From contig NZ_DASTAT010000026.1 in assembly GCF_035712445.1 (NCBI RefSeq), positions 107,386 through 171,385 on the forward strand: a DNA stretch of 64,000 nucleotides, given 5' to 3'. Origin of the DNA: Oligoflexus sp. Lineage in GTDB: Bacteria; Bdellovibrionota_B; Oligoflexia; Oligoflexales; Oligoflexaceae. Each line of letters opens with the position of its first letter. Position 1 is the stretch's first letter. The translations under genes and the position numbers were made by a program. Positions 17,806 through 26,385 of this stretch are shown piece after piece. The notes under the pieces are model-generated. The model ran no database searches and was not told the DNA's origin. It saw only the letters and a list, made by a program, of their open reading frames with translations.

Positions 17806-19182
17806 TCAGGAAAGGACACTGCGCAAAGCAGCCTGTACCATCTCGGGACTGGTCCCGCCGATACTCGACTTTTTCCGCAGAACAGCCATGATTTCAAGGG
17901 CCGCATAGACATCAGTGTCGACGAGGCTGCTGAACCCCCGGTAGTCTTCCAGCGGAAGTTCATTCAGACTGCGATCGGTCTTGATCGCATGAACGACGAT
18001 CTCGCCCACCAGATGATGCGCTTCCCGGAAGGCCATGCCTTTGGCTACGAAGTAATCCGCAAGGTCGGTGGCGTTCATGTATGCTTTTTCCGCTTCCGCA
18101 GCCATGCGTTCTTCGTTGACAGTCATCGTTTCCAAAACCAGACGCATCACGCGGAGTGAGGCCTTGTAGGTATCGAGACTATCGAAGAGTGCTTCCTTGT
18201 CTTCCTGCAGATCCTTGTTGTAACAGGACGGCAGGCCCTTCAGCACGGTAAGAAGACCCATCAGATTGCCGACGACGCGACCGCTTTTGCCGCGGATGAG
18301 TTCGAGGGCATCGGGGTTTTTCTTTTGAGGCATCAGCGACGAGCCCGTCGAAACCTGATCGCCCATGCGGATGAATTTGAATTCATCGGAGCAGTAAAGG
18401 ATCAGATCTTCAGCGAGACGGCTGAGGTGCACCATGCCGAGGCTGGCGGCGCTCATGAATTCGACCGCGAAGTCACGATCGGAGACTGCATCGAGGCTGT
18501 TCGCCGTGATGCCATCGAAGCCGAGTTCGGCTGCTAAAAAGTGCCGATCCACGCCCATGCTGTTACCGGACAAAGCGCCGGAACCCAAGGGGAGGACGTT
18601 CAAACGCACGCGGGCATCGGTCAGGCGACTGGCATCGCGTTTCAGCATCTCGTAGTACGAGAGCAGATAATGCGCGAAGAGAATCGGCTGGGCTTTTTGC
18701 AGATGCGTGTAGCCCGGCATGACCGTGTTTGGATGCTGACGGGCGATCTGAGCCAGGGTTTTTTGCAGGTCCTGGATTAAATTGACAGTCGCATCGAGTT
18801 CACCACGCAGGTAAAGACGCAGATCGGTGGCGACCTGATCGTTACGGCTGCGGCCGGTGTGGAGTTTTTTGCCGAGGTCGCCGACTTTTTGTGTCAGTTG
18901 GTATTCGACAAAGGAGTGGACGTCTTCATAGCCTTCGCTGAGGGCGCTGGCGAGAAGATTGGGATTATTTTGGATTTCATCCAGCAGCTCATCGAGTCCG
19001 CCCAGGACGGTCTGCAGGTCGGCTTCGGTGAAGATGCCGCGACGCTGCAGGCCCTTGGCGTAGGCTTTGCTGCCGATGATATCGACTTCAGCCAGACGCA
19101 TGTCGAAGCTGAAGGATTCGTTGAACTGGAAGAAGAAGTCGTTTTGCTTTTCGCTGAAACGACCGCCCCAGAGAGATTTCAT
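17806..19182 (-). CDS. argH: argininosuccinate lyase
   Basis: 458 residues, full length. It cleaves argininosuccinate to arginine and fumarate, the last step of arginine synthesis. The family signature GSSLMPQKKNPDALELIRGK, with the flexible-loop serine and catalytic region, is intact. So are the N-terminal LWGGRF and the HTGRSRNDQVATDLRL motif. It is downstream of argG on the same strand with an 83-base gap that contains a small hairpin. A terminator follows its stop. Confidence 0.97.
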   Translation of the reverse strand: MKSLWGGRFSEKQNDFFFQFNESFSFDMRLAEVDIIGSKAYAKGLQRRGIFTEADLQTVLGGLDELLDEIQNNPNLLASALSEGYEDVHSFVEYQLTQKVGDLGKKLHTGRSRNDQVATDLRLYLRGELDATVNLIQDLQKTLAQIARQHPNTVMPGYTHLQKAQPILFAHYLLSYYEMLKRDASRLTDARVRLNVLPLGSGALSGNSMGVDRHFLAAELGFDGITANSLDAVSDRDFAVEFMSAASLGMVHLSRLAEDLILYCSDEFKFIRMGDQVSTGSSLMPQKKNPDALELIRGKSGRVVGNLMGLLTVLKGLPSCYNKDLQEDKEALFDSLDTYKASLRVMRLVLETMTVNEERMAAEAEKAYMNATDLADYFVAKGMAFREAHHLVGEIVVHAIKTDRSLNELPLEDYRGFSSLVDTDVYAALEIMAVLRKKSSIGGTSPEMVQAALRSVLS

Positions 19183-19194
19183 CGTTGACCCCAG

Positions 19195-19214
19195 TCCCGC
19201 GCGTTCGCGCGGGA
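19195..19214. other. hairpin between argG and argH
   Basis: A perfect eight-base G+C-only-rich palindrome, TCCCGCGC / GCGCGGGA with loop GTTC, lies in the 83-base argG-argH gap. No T run follows, so it is not an obvious terminator. It could slow polymerase, stabilise the upstream mRNA or be neutral. Confidence 0.5.
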
Positions 19215-19265
19215 TGACGTAAGAAAGTTAGCTTGGATGACGGGAGTCGACTGATATCGACAACC

Positions 19266-20465
<1,200 letters not shown>

Positions 20466-20511
20466 GGTTGCTCCTTCCATCTTGAACATATGTGTGAGAG
20501 GTCAAAAAACA

Positions 20512-20940
20512 TCAATCAAACAGGGCAAAGACACGTCGAAGGACCTTGGCCTGCTGCTGACGATTGGCGACAGCGACAAAAATAGTGTCATCCCCGGCAA
20601 TGGTTCCCAGTATCCCCGGAATATTCGCCCGATCAATCACAACCCCGGCACGGTTGGCATTCCCTGGTCCGGTCTTCAGTATGATCAGATTATCCCCGGC
20701 CGTCGTGGCATCGAGTCGGTCCACTTTGCTGGATTCACCCGGCGCGATGCTCGGCGTTTTATAGAAACCTTCGACCTTCACCACCCCCAGTTTTTTCAGA
20801 TCCCGGGAAATGCTGGACTGCGTGGTATCGAAACCCCGCTCCTTCAAGTGTTCCTTGAGATCGTGCTGGTTGCTCACCTTATTACTGCGAATAACGTCGG
20901 CAATGATGCTAAGGCGGTTCTGGTCGAGCATGGCTGACAC
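20512..20940 (-). CDS. argR: arginine repressor
   Basis: 142 residues (or 139 from the ATG at 20931). The winged-helix N-terminus contains the family signature TQSSISRDLKKLGVVKV. The C-terminal domain has the arginine-binding and trimer motif GTIAGDDTIFVAV. It binds ARG boxes as a hexamer with arginine as co-repressor. It is the first gene of argR-argG-argH. Several TATGC/GCATA half-sites lie directly upstream, including one pair within about 25 bases of the start, which suggests autoregulation. Confidence 0.95.
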   Translation of the reverse strand: MSAMLDQNRLSIIADVIRSNKVSNQHDLKEHLKERGFDTTQSSISRDLKKLGVVKVEGFYKTPSIAPGESSKVDRLDATTAGDNLIILKTGPGNANRAGVVIDRANIPGILGTIAGDDTIFVAVANRQQQAKVLRRVFALFD

Positions 20941-21271
20941 CTATATGCGTATCATGTGCATAAATAGAGTTAACATACGCATAACTACACCATTATGCAG
21001 CTGGGCCCAACAAAAAAATGGGGGACGCACCAGAATTTTTTTGGGACACTTCATAAATTGTCGGGAATGGAGCCCTCGGGGGGCTCGCCCGCAAGGCTTT
21101 GAGAGCAGCAAGTACTCGAAAAGAATGATTAAAATAGAGAAGTCAAAGTTAAGGGGCGGAAAGCGCCGCCATGCGGAAAGCCAGGTTTGACCTTGCCGCC
21201 CGTATGCGCATAACTGTAATTATATGCGTTCCATGGGAATAGAGCGGAATATTCAGGGAGTCGAGAATACA
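20941..21271. promoter_or_regulatory. argR upstream region with seven ARG-box-like half-sites
   Basis: This 330-base gap separates divergent argR and DUF445 genes. TATGC or GCATA half-sites occur at 20944-20949, 20958-20963, 20979-20984, 20993-20998, 21203-21207, 21208-21213 and 21223-21228, mostly as inverted pairs (for example GCATAA-N8-TTATGC). They form one cluster beside argR and another beside the DUF445 gene, about 200 bases apart. TGCATAAA resembles known ARG-box halves. The middle (21000-21200) has small hairpins (GAGCCC/GGGCTC at 21070-21086 and GGCG/CGCC at 21155-21167), but I see no gene in it. Confidence 0.55.
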
Positions 21272-22027
21272 ATGAGTTTTTCAAACAAGGCGTCGGGCAT
21301 TTTTGGTCAATTCGAGTGGACGGATAAAAGTTTTCTGACCAATCTCCTGGCCCTTCTCTGTTTTTTGCTGGGTTTCGTGAGTCCGATTTGGGGTCCGCAG
21401 CTGAAAGCCATCGGCTCCTATGCGCTGTCCGGCGCGATCACCAACTGGCTTGCGATTTATATGCTCTTCGAACGCATACCGGGGCTTTATGGTTCGGGCA
21501 TCATTCCCCTCAAGTTCGAGGAATTCAAACGCGGCATCCGTAAGCTCATCATGAAAGAGTTTTTCACCCAGGAAAATCTGGAGCGCTTTTTGGGCAACCA
21601 GGCGGCGCGTGCCATCGAAGCGGATGTCATCATCAATGCCATTGATCAGGACATCCTTTTCGAAAAGCTCATGGCCGCCGTGCAGAGTTCGCCCTTCGGT
21701 CCCATGCTGGCGATGTTCGGCGGCATGGACTCGGTGAAGAAAACCCTGCGCCCTACCTTTGAAACCAAAATGCACGAAGCCATCCGCGAAATCGTCGTGT
21801 CTCCCAAATTCGGCGAGATCCTTCATAAAGTTCTGGCCAAGGATTTTTCCGCTCCAGGATTGATGGACAAGATCGAACAGGTGGTGCAAGCTCGCCTGGA
21901 AGAGCTTACGCCGCAGATGGTGAAGGATATTATCCAGGATATGATTCGCTCCCATCTCGGCTGGCTGGTCGTTTGGGGCGGAGTATTTGGAGCTGCTCTG
22001 GGACTGGCTGCAAGCTTCCTGCAGTAA
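21272..22027 (+). CDS. DUF445-family membrane protein
   Basis: About 251 residues. An N-terminal membrane helix is followed by the DUF445 signature SGAITNWLAIYMLFERIPG and YGSGIIP, helical repeats, and a C-terminal membrane helix (WLVVWGGVFGAALGLAASFL). Family members sit in the inner membrane with a long extramembrane domain; their role is unclear. I chose the ATG at 21272, with AGGGAG about 12 bases upstream, over 21224, which lies inside the half-site cluster. The next gene starts 12 bases after its stop. Confidence 0.8.
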   Translation: MSFSNKASGIFGQFEWTDKSFLTNLLALLCFLLGFVSPIWGPQLKAIGSYALSGAITNWLAIYMLFERIPGLYGSGIIPLKFEEFKRGIRKLIMKEFFTQENLERFLGNQAARAIEADVIINAIDQDILFEKLMAAVQSSPFGPMLAMFGGMDSVKKTLRPTFETKMHEAIREIVVSPKFGEILHKVLAKDFSAPGLMDKIEQVVQARLEELTPQMVKDIIQDMIRSHLGWLVVWGGVFGAALGLAASFLQ

Positions 22028-22039
22028 AACGAGCATGCC

Positions 22040-23194
22040 ATGTCACGTTTTTTAGCCCTCTTCAGCCTTACTGTCTTCGCGCTCAGCCTTCTGACCGCAT
22101 TAAGGTGGCGAGTGATGTCGCGACTGCTCGGCGGTCTTGCTCTGCAGTATCGTCTTCATCATAAGCTGGGGCTGATAACGGGAGTGGCTTTCACTCTTCA
22201 TGTGCTGGCGGAAATCCTTCAAACACCGCCGGATTTCATCCAGGATCTGATTATCACCCGCGACCCGCCGCTACTCGCCGGCTGGGCTGCCATCCTGCTT
22301 TTCTGTGTGGCCCTCGTTTTCAGCTATCGGCAAACCCTCCGCTTTCAGAGCTGGCGTCTTTGGCATTTTCTTTTTCCCCTGGCCTTCCTTGCCGCGTCTT
22401 ATCACGGCCTTGTCTTCGCACGGGATGACGCCTGGGATCAGGGACTTCTCTATACCGCTCTCAGCATGGGTGGACTCAGTCTTGGCTTTTTGCTCCTTGG
22501 CCATATTTGGAATCCCAGGGCGCAGCGCTATCGGATTCAGGCTCTTGATAAAGTCAGCGCCAGCGTGTGGGAACTCACGCTTGAGCCCAAGGACCGGCGT
22601 CGGAAGCAGCAGCCCTGCCGCGCCGGCCAAATCATTTACCTGCGTTTTTTGAGCCGCGGATTCAGTCGCGCGCTGCATCCTTTTTCTGTCGCGTCCTGCC
22701 GTTTGGAACCTTACCTGCGGCTCTATATCAAAAATCTGGGACGTGACACTTCGCATCTTCAGGATCTCAAGAGCGGCCATGAGGTCGAGGTCCTTGGACC
22801 CTTTGTGGAATTGAAATTGAACCTCGATCGGCCCCAGATCTGGATCGGCGGGGGCATTGGGATCGCGCCGTTCCTCGGCTTTCTGCACTGTACCCAGACG
22901 CTGGACACACCGCCAATTCATATTCTCCATTATGTCAGTCGGGGTGAAGACATAATTCAGGGCAGCGAAATCGCCCGCGTTCAGGAAACAACGCCTCATT
23001 TAGTCTGGCATAATATGGTGGATAAAAAGGGGCATAGACCCGATTGGGAGCGTCTCGATGCCCTCTTGAAAAGCCTTTCGAAGCCGCGCATTGTCATCTG
23101 TGGGCCCAATCTTTTCATGCGGATGCTGCGTGAGCATCTCAAGGGCCAGGGTGTTTCATCCCAGGACATCACTACGGAGGAATTCAATCCATGA
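22040..23194 (+). CDS. ferric-reductase-like transmembrane NAD(P)H/FAD oxidoreductase
   Basis: 384 residues. The first ~165 contain about five membrane helices with histidines suited to haem (RLHHKLGLITGVAFTLHVL, WHFLFPLAFLAASYHGL). This is the ferric-reductase-like (FRD) domain. The rest is a ferredoxin-NADP+ reductase fold with the FAD motif HPFSVAS, the NAD(P)H loop GGGIGIAPFLGF and the terminal ICGP motif. It should move electrons from cytoplasmic NAD(P)H through haem to the outer side. It overlaps the cytochrome-b5-like gene by four bases (ATGA), so that protein is a likely electron partner. Confidence 0.85.
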   Translation: MSRFLALFSLTVFALSLLTALRWRVMSRLLGGLALQYRLHHKLGLITGVAFTLHVLAEILQTPPDFIQDLIITRDPPLLAGWAAILLFCVALVFSYRQTLRFQSWRLWHFLFPLAFLAASYHGLVFARDDAWDQGLLYTALSMGGLSLGFLLLGHIWNPRAQRYRIQALDKVSASVWELTLEPKDRRRKQQPCRAGQIIYLRFLSRGFSRALHPFSVASCRLEPYLRLYIKNLGRDTSHLQDLKSGHEVEVLGPFVELKLNLDRPQIWIGGGIGIAPFLGFLHCTQTLDTPPIHILHYVSRGEDIIQGSEIARVQETTPHLVWHNMVDKKGHRPDWERLDALLKSLSKPRIVICGPNLFMRMLREHLKGQGVSSQDITTEEFNP

Positions 23195-23517
23195 AAACGC
23201 GCCGCATTTTGTCGATGCTGCTCATGCTGCTCCTGGGACAGGGTCGCGTGCTGGCGGCAGAAGACCAGCTGTTCACGCATGAGACGGTCAGCAAGCATAA
23301 CGTGAAAACAGATTGCTGGATTATCATCGACGGATCGGTCTATGACATCACCGCAGCGCTCAAGGATCATCTGCGTTATAAGTACGAATTGGATCCCTGG
23401 TGTGGCAAGGAAGCGACCCAGGCCTGGGAAACCAAAGACGGCAAGGGCAAGGCGCACAGCCGGAAAGCCCAGCTCATGCTGAAAAATCTGCACAAGGGCA
23501 GGATCGTATCCCCCTAG
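23191..23517 (+). CDS. exported cytochrome b5-like haem-binding protein
   Basis: 108 residues. A signal peptide ends at GRVLAA. The domain HETVSKHNVKTDCWIIIDGSVYDI matches the start of the cytochrome b5 fold. The likely haem ligands are the histidines in LKDHLR and KAHSRK. The usual HPGG is replaced, with an insertion between the two ligands, as in other short bacterial members. Because it is exported and translationally coupled to the ferric-reductase-like gene, it probably takes electrons from that enzyme in the periplasm. Haem binding should be tested. Confidence 0.72.
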   Translation: MKTRRILSMLLMLLLGQGRVLAAEDQLFTHETVSKHNVKTDCWIIIDGSVYDITAALKDHLRYKYELDPWCGKEATQAWETKDGKGKAHSRKAQLMLKNLHKGRIVSP

Positions 23518-23544
23518 GGCGCGGGGGCCGACAGTGACAGAACC

Positions 23545-24033
23545 TTAGTCAGCGCTGGAAGCAGAACTCTGCAGCGTGTTCGGGCAGAGCGTATCGATCA
23601 CAAAACGCAGCGTGCGGGCTTCGACGCTTTGATTGATGATGAATTCGCCGGTCGCGCTGTTTTCGTAGGTAAGTCCCACATAGCTCACCGAATCATTCGA
23701 GTTGATGATATTGCCGAAGTGACGAACTGAAGAGCCGTCTGCATGACCCGCGACCTTCACCTGAGTTCCCTTGCTGGCTTTCTGCAAAAGACCCTGAACA
23801 TCTCCCTGAAGGCTGTTCGACGACGTCGTTACGCTTTGCAGACCGCTGGCGAATTTTGTGGTGAGCACGACGCGATCGGCGAAGATTTCACATTTCTCGG
23901 CTTTCGCGAATTCAGGCAGCACAAAACCCGTCTTGGTTTCCTTGACGAGGATGGGACCGATGTAACGGGCTTGGGCCATAGTACTGAGAGCGAGCGAACC
24001 AAGCAGTGCGGACACGAACATGGCTTTCATCAT
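23545..24033 (-). CDS. exported protein of unknown function
   Basis: About 162 residues. The signal peptide (ALLGSLALSTMAQA) predicts export. The body is beta-rich with no recognised domain, contains two cysteines that could pair, and ends in a short Ser/Ala tail. ATG codons at 24033 and 24030 follow GGAGGA by about seven bases, which sets the start; the frame upstream to 24048 overlaps this site. It converges with the b5-like gene and is otherwise alone. Confidence 0.65.
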   Translation of the reverse strand: MMKAMFVSALLGSLALSTMAQARYIGPILVKETKTGFVLPEFAKAEKCEIFADRVVLTTKFASGLQSVTTSSNSLQGDVQGLLQKASKGTQVKVAGHADGSSVRHFGNIINSNDSVSYVGLTYENSATGEFIINQSVEARTLRFVIDTLCPNTLQSSASSAD

Positions 24034-24100
24034 GATGAATTCCTCCAAAGATAAAAGCCATATCTAGAATAGGTTCTGGCGAAGGTCCACTGAAGATTGA

Positions 24101-24120
24101 GCAGCCTTTGATCAGGCTGC
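24101..24120. other. small perfect hairpin between two minus-strand genes
   Basis: GCAGCCT (24101-24107) / AGGCTGC (24114-24120) with a six-base loop lies between the CheX-like gene and the exported unknown gene. On the minus strand it follows the CheX-like stop, but only TCAATCTTC follows, so it is at best a weak terminator. Confidence 0.4.
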
Positions 24121-24154
24121 CTCGTCCGTGGAATGCTCGGGAAACGTACAAGGA

Positions 24155-25213
24155 TCAGGCGGCGAGTATGGGTGTTTCGAGCGAGATTTTAAGCTCCGGC
24201 AGCGTCACGCGGATGCCATGCGCGGTCTGTTTGATTTCCAGCTGATAACCTTCGATAACTAAGACTTCTGTACCCTTGGCCAGAAGGTTGGCCGGCGACA
24301 GGCGCACGATGCTGCCGCCCTGAAAGCGGAGGCAGAGTTCACCCGGCTCATCCCATTCCGCGGCTTCCAGACTGCGGCGATGCTGGCTGCGCGGCATCTC
24401 GCTGTTGCTCACCGTCGTCTGATGGACATCGGGATAATGAACGCGTGTGGCACTGGGCACCGTTGTGCTGGTGGATGGCTTTTTCAGAGTGCTGGCCTCC
24501 AGCTCGTCCACGCCTTCCAAACGGCGATTCATCGTCTGATGATGCAAAGGCATATCATCATCAAGGTCAAAGTCATCATGCAAAGCCGGATCGTCATCAG
24601 TCATCACACCGGAACGAATCTGGGCGATCACATCATATTGTTTGTTCGAACCAGCCGGTTCATTCAGGCGATAGATGGCATCACCCGGTTGCAGCTCGTG
24701 GCCCTGGCTTGAAAGATGGGCCGCGAAATTTACCGAAGGATCCAGATCCATGCTGAAAGAAAGGCAGAAGAATTGATGCTCGCAGCTGAACCAGAGTTTG
24801 ACGTTTTCGGAACGGGTGGCATAACTCTCGAAGATCTCCTCGCTGGCTTCGATGACCGAAGGCGGGTTAAGCTTCAGGGTGACGCCCAGGGGCAACAGTT
24901 TATTTTTAAGACGGCCAATGATGAGGTTACTCATCTCGCCGAGCCAATCCTGAAGAAGCGAGAGGCGCGCAGGGTCATCCGGATCAAAGCTGGGATGCGA
25001 ACGTTCCAGGAAAGCGACGTCACAGCCCATGACGGCTGTCCCGTGCATGTTGTCGCTTTGAAAGCTCATGATGCTGACCATGATCGGATCCGGCCAGTGA
25101 ACCATATCGCTGCCCGAACTGTCCTCGATGCGGCTGAGTCCGACCTGCGGCAGGGTTTGCTGCATGGCTTCCTGAACAAAAGACTCAAAGGCTTTCAATT
25201 GCTCGGTATTCAC
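24155..25213 (-). CDS. CheX/CheC-like phosphatase-domain protein
   Basis: 352 residues. The N-terminal ~180 fit the CheC/CheX/FliY fold. MHGTAVMGCDVAFLE is followed by the E-x-x-N active motif (E93, N96 in LGEMSNLIIGRL), which dephosphorylates CheY-type receivers in the family. A disordered acidic stretch (DDDPALHDDFDLDDDMPLHH) links to a beta-rich C-terminal domain of about 70 residues that I cannot place. No receiver gene is adjacent, though the window holds several Hpt or hybrid kinases. Function as a phospho-receiver phosphatase is likely but its partner is unknown. Confidence 0.65.
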   Translation of the reverse strand: MNTEQLKAFESFVQEAMQQTLPQVGLSRIEDSSGSDMVHWPDPIMVSIMSFQSDNMHGTAVMGCDVAFLERSHPSFDPDDPARLSLLQDWLGEMSNLIIGRLKNKLLPLGVTLKLNPPSVIEASEEIFESYATRSENVKLWFSCEHQFFCLSFSMDLDPSVNFAAHLSSQGHELQPGDAIYRLNEPAGSNKQYDVIAQIRSGVMTDDDPALHDDFDLDDDMPLHHQTMNRRLEGVDELEASTLKKPSTSTTVPSATRVHYPDVHQTTVSNSEMPRSQHRRSLEAAEWDEPGELCLRFQGGSIVRLSPANLLAKGTEVLVIEGYQLEIKQTAHGIRVTLPELKISLETPILAA

Positions 25214-25320
25214 CGTTGACCCTCACTCTATTCCTGCAGGTCTTTTCGGAACCTGGGCGGGGATCCTTAGACCAAGCGCCGCCGGGCCGCAACCCTTGAC
25301 GTGGCAAGGCCTTTGAAGGA

Positions 25321-25351
25321 CAAAAAAAAGGGCTCCGTTTTATCGGAGCCC
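25321..25351 (-). terminator. strong rho-independent terminator
   Basis: GGGCTCCG (25330-25337) / CGGAGCCC (25344-25351), a perfect eight-base stem, is followed on the minus strand by eight T residues. It ends transcription of the HTH/ImmA-like gene whose stop is at 25383. Confidence 0.93.
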
Positions 25352-25382
25352 CAACTGTTGCGATTAGATAGTCCATTCGCCC

Positions 25383-26276
25383 TTAGGCGGTGATGGATTC
25401 TGGTCTTGCGATTTCCGAGTGGCCACGCATGGCACTGTCCGAAGGCTTCAGCGTTTCGCAGACGATTTCCTGCAGCTGATAGCTGATGAGCGACTTGGGA
25501 ACCCAGAAGATGGTGGCCAGTTCGCTGATCACGTTGCGACGGGTATCGAGTTTGCTGAGTTCCGCCTGCAGCATGGAGCGAGGCAGAAGGAGATTGGCAA
25601 CGAAGACCTGCTCCTCATAGGCCACGAGGTCGCCCTGCATGGGACCGAATTCGGGGAAACGGCCGCGCTCACCTTCAAAGATGATGCGCGCAAGGTCTTT
25701 GACCATCGACATGCGGGTCTGGGCTTTCAGCTCGCCTTTTTTATACTGAATGCAGTATTGGCCAGCTTTCACGCGCAGGATGCGGCTCAGTTTATCGAGC
25801 ATATCCACGGGCTGCGTGCTGATGAAGGCGAAGGTTCGCATCACTTCAGGCAGATAAAGAGGAGGAGTTTGGAACTCGCACTCCTGCTGAATACGCTGAG
25901 TGAATTCAACAACGCGCTCCCGAGCCGCTTTCAGTTGTTCGGGATTCACTTTTTGAATTTGTTCTTTGAGCGCACGAAAGCTCTTCGCTTCCTGATACTC
26001 GAAGAAGGCCTCATCCAGATCAGCGGTTCCGCTGGTGATATCGTGAATGAGTGTGGTTTCAACGCTCAAGGCATCGGCGAGTTTCGCTAGCGCGAAAACT
26101 GAGCGGACGTTTTTCTCCCCGCGTTTCCAGTGACTACAATCCGAGGGATTGAAATTCAGGATGGAACCCACCTCCTGGTCCCGAACCTTGGTCCCTTTTT
26201 GGTGCATCATCACTTTCTGACAAAACTTAAACAGTTGCACCGAGTGGGGGAATTTCACAGCTCCCGAGCGCTTCAT
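25383..26276 (-). CDS. HTH regulator with ImmA/IrrE-like domain lacking HExxH
   Basis: About 297 residues. An XRE-like helix-turn-helix occupies residues ~28-72 (VRDQEVGSILNFNPSDCSHW, then KRGEKNVRSVFALAKLADAL). The C-terminal domain has the ImmA/IrrE landmarks that follow the active site (AYEEQVFVANLLLPRSML), but the position where HExxH should stand reads MSMVKDLARIIFEGERG. It is therefore probably a non-proteolytic regulator that senses a ligand or partner. The ATG at 26276 has GGAGG seven bases upstream and replaces the longer frame to 26321. It forms its own transcription unit ended by a strong terminator. Confidence 0.7.
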   Translation of the reverse strand: MKRSGAVKFPHSVQLFKFCQKVMMHQKGTKVRDQEVGSILNFNPSDCSHWKRGEKNVRSVFALAKLADALSVETTLIHDITSGTADLDEAFFEYQEAKSFRALKEQIQKVNPEQLKAARERVVEFTQRIQQECEFQTPPLYLPEVMRTFAFISTQPVDMLDKLSRILRVKAGQYCIQYKKGELKAQTRMSMVKDLARIIFEGERGRFPEFGPMQGDLVAYEEQVFVANLLLPRSMLQAELSKLDTRRNVISELATIFWVPKSLISYQLQEIVCETLKPSDSAMRGHSEIARPESITA

Positions 26277-26385
26277 GGCTTTTCCTCCGACGTCCTCGAG
26301 GACGCTGGCCAAGTCATTCATTTACTTTTAAAAAGGCTTATAACAACTATACATACCACATCTTGAGACTGTCAAGGATGCCCGG

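Noticed and set aside
21000-21200. c-di-GMP or other known riboswitch before the DUF445 gene
   Set aside because: The GGAAAGC repeats and short stems do not match any riboswitch consensus I could recall.
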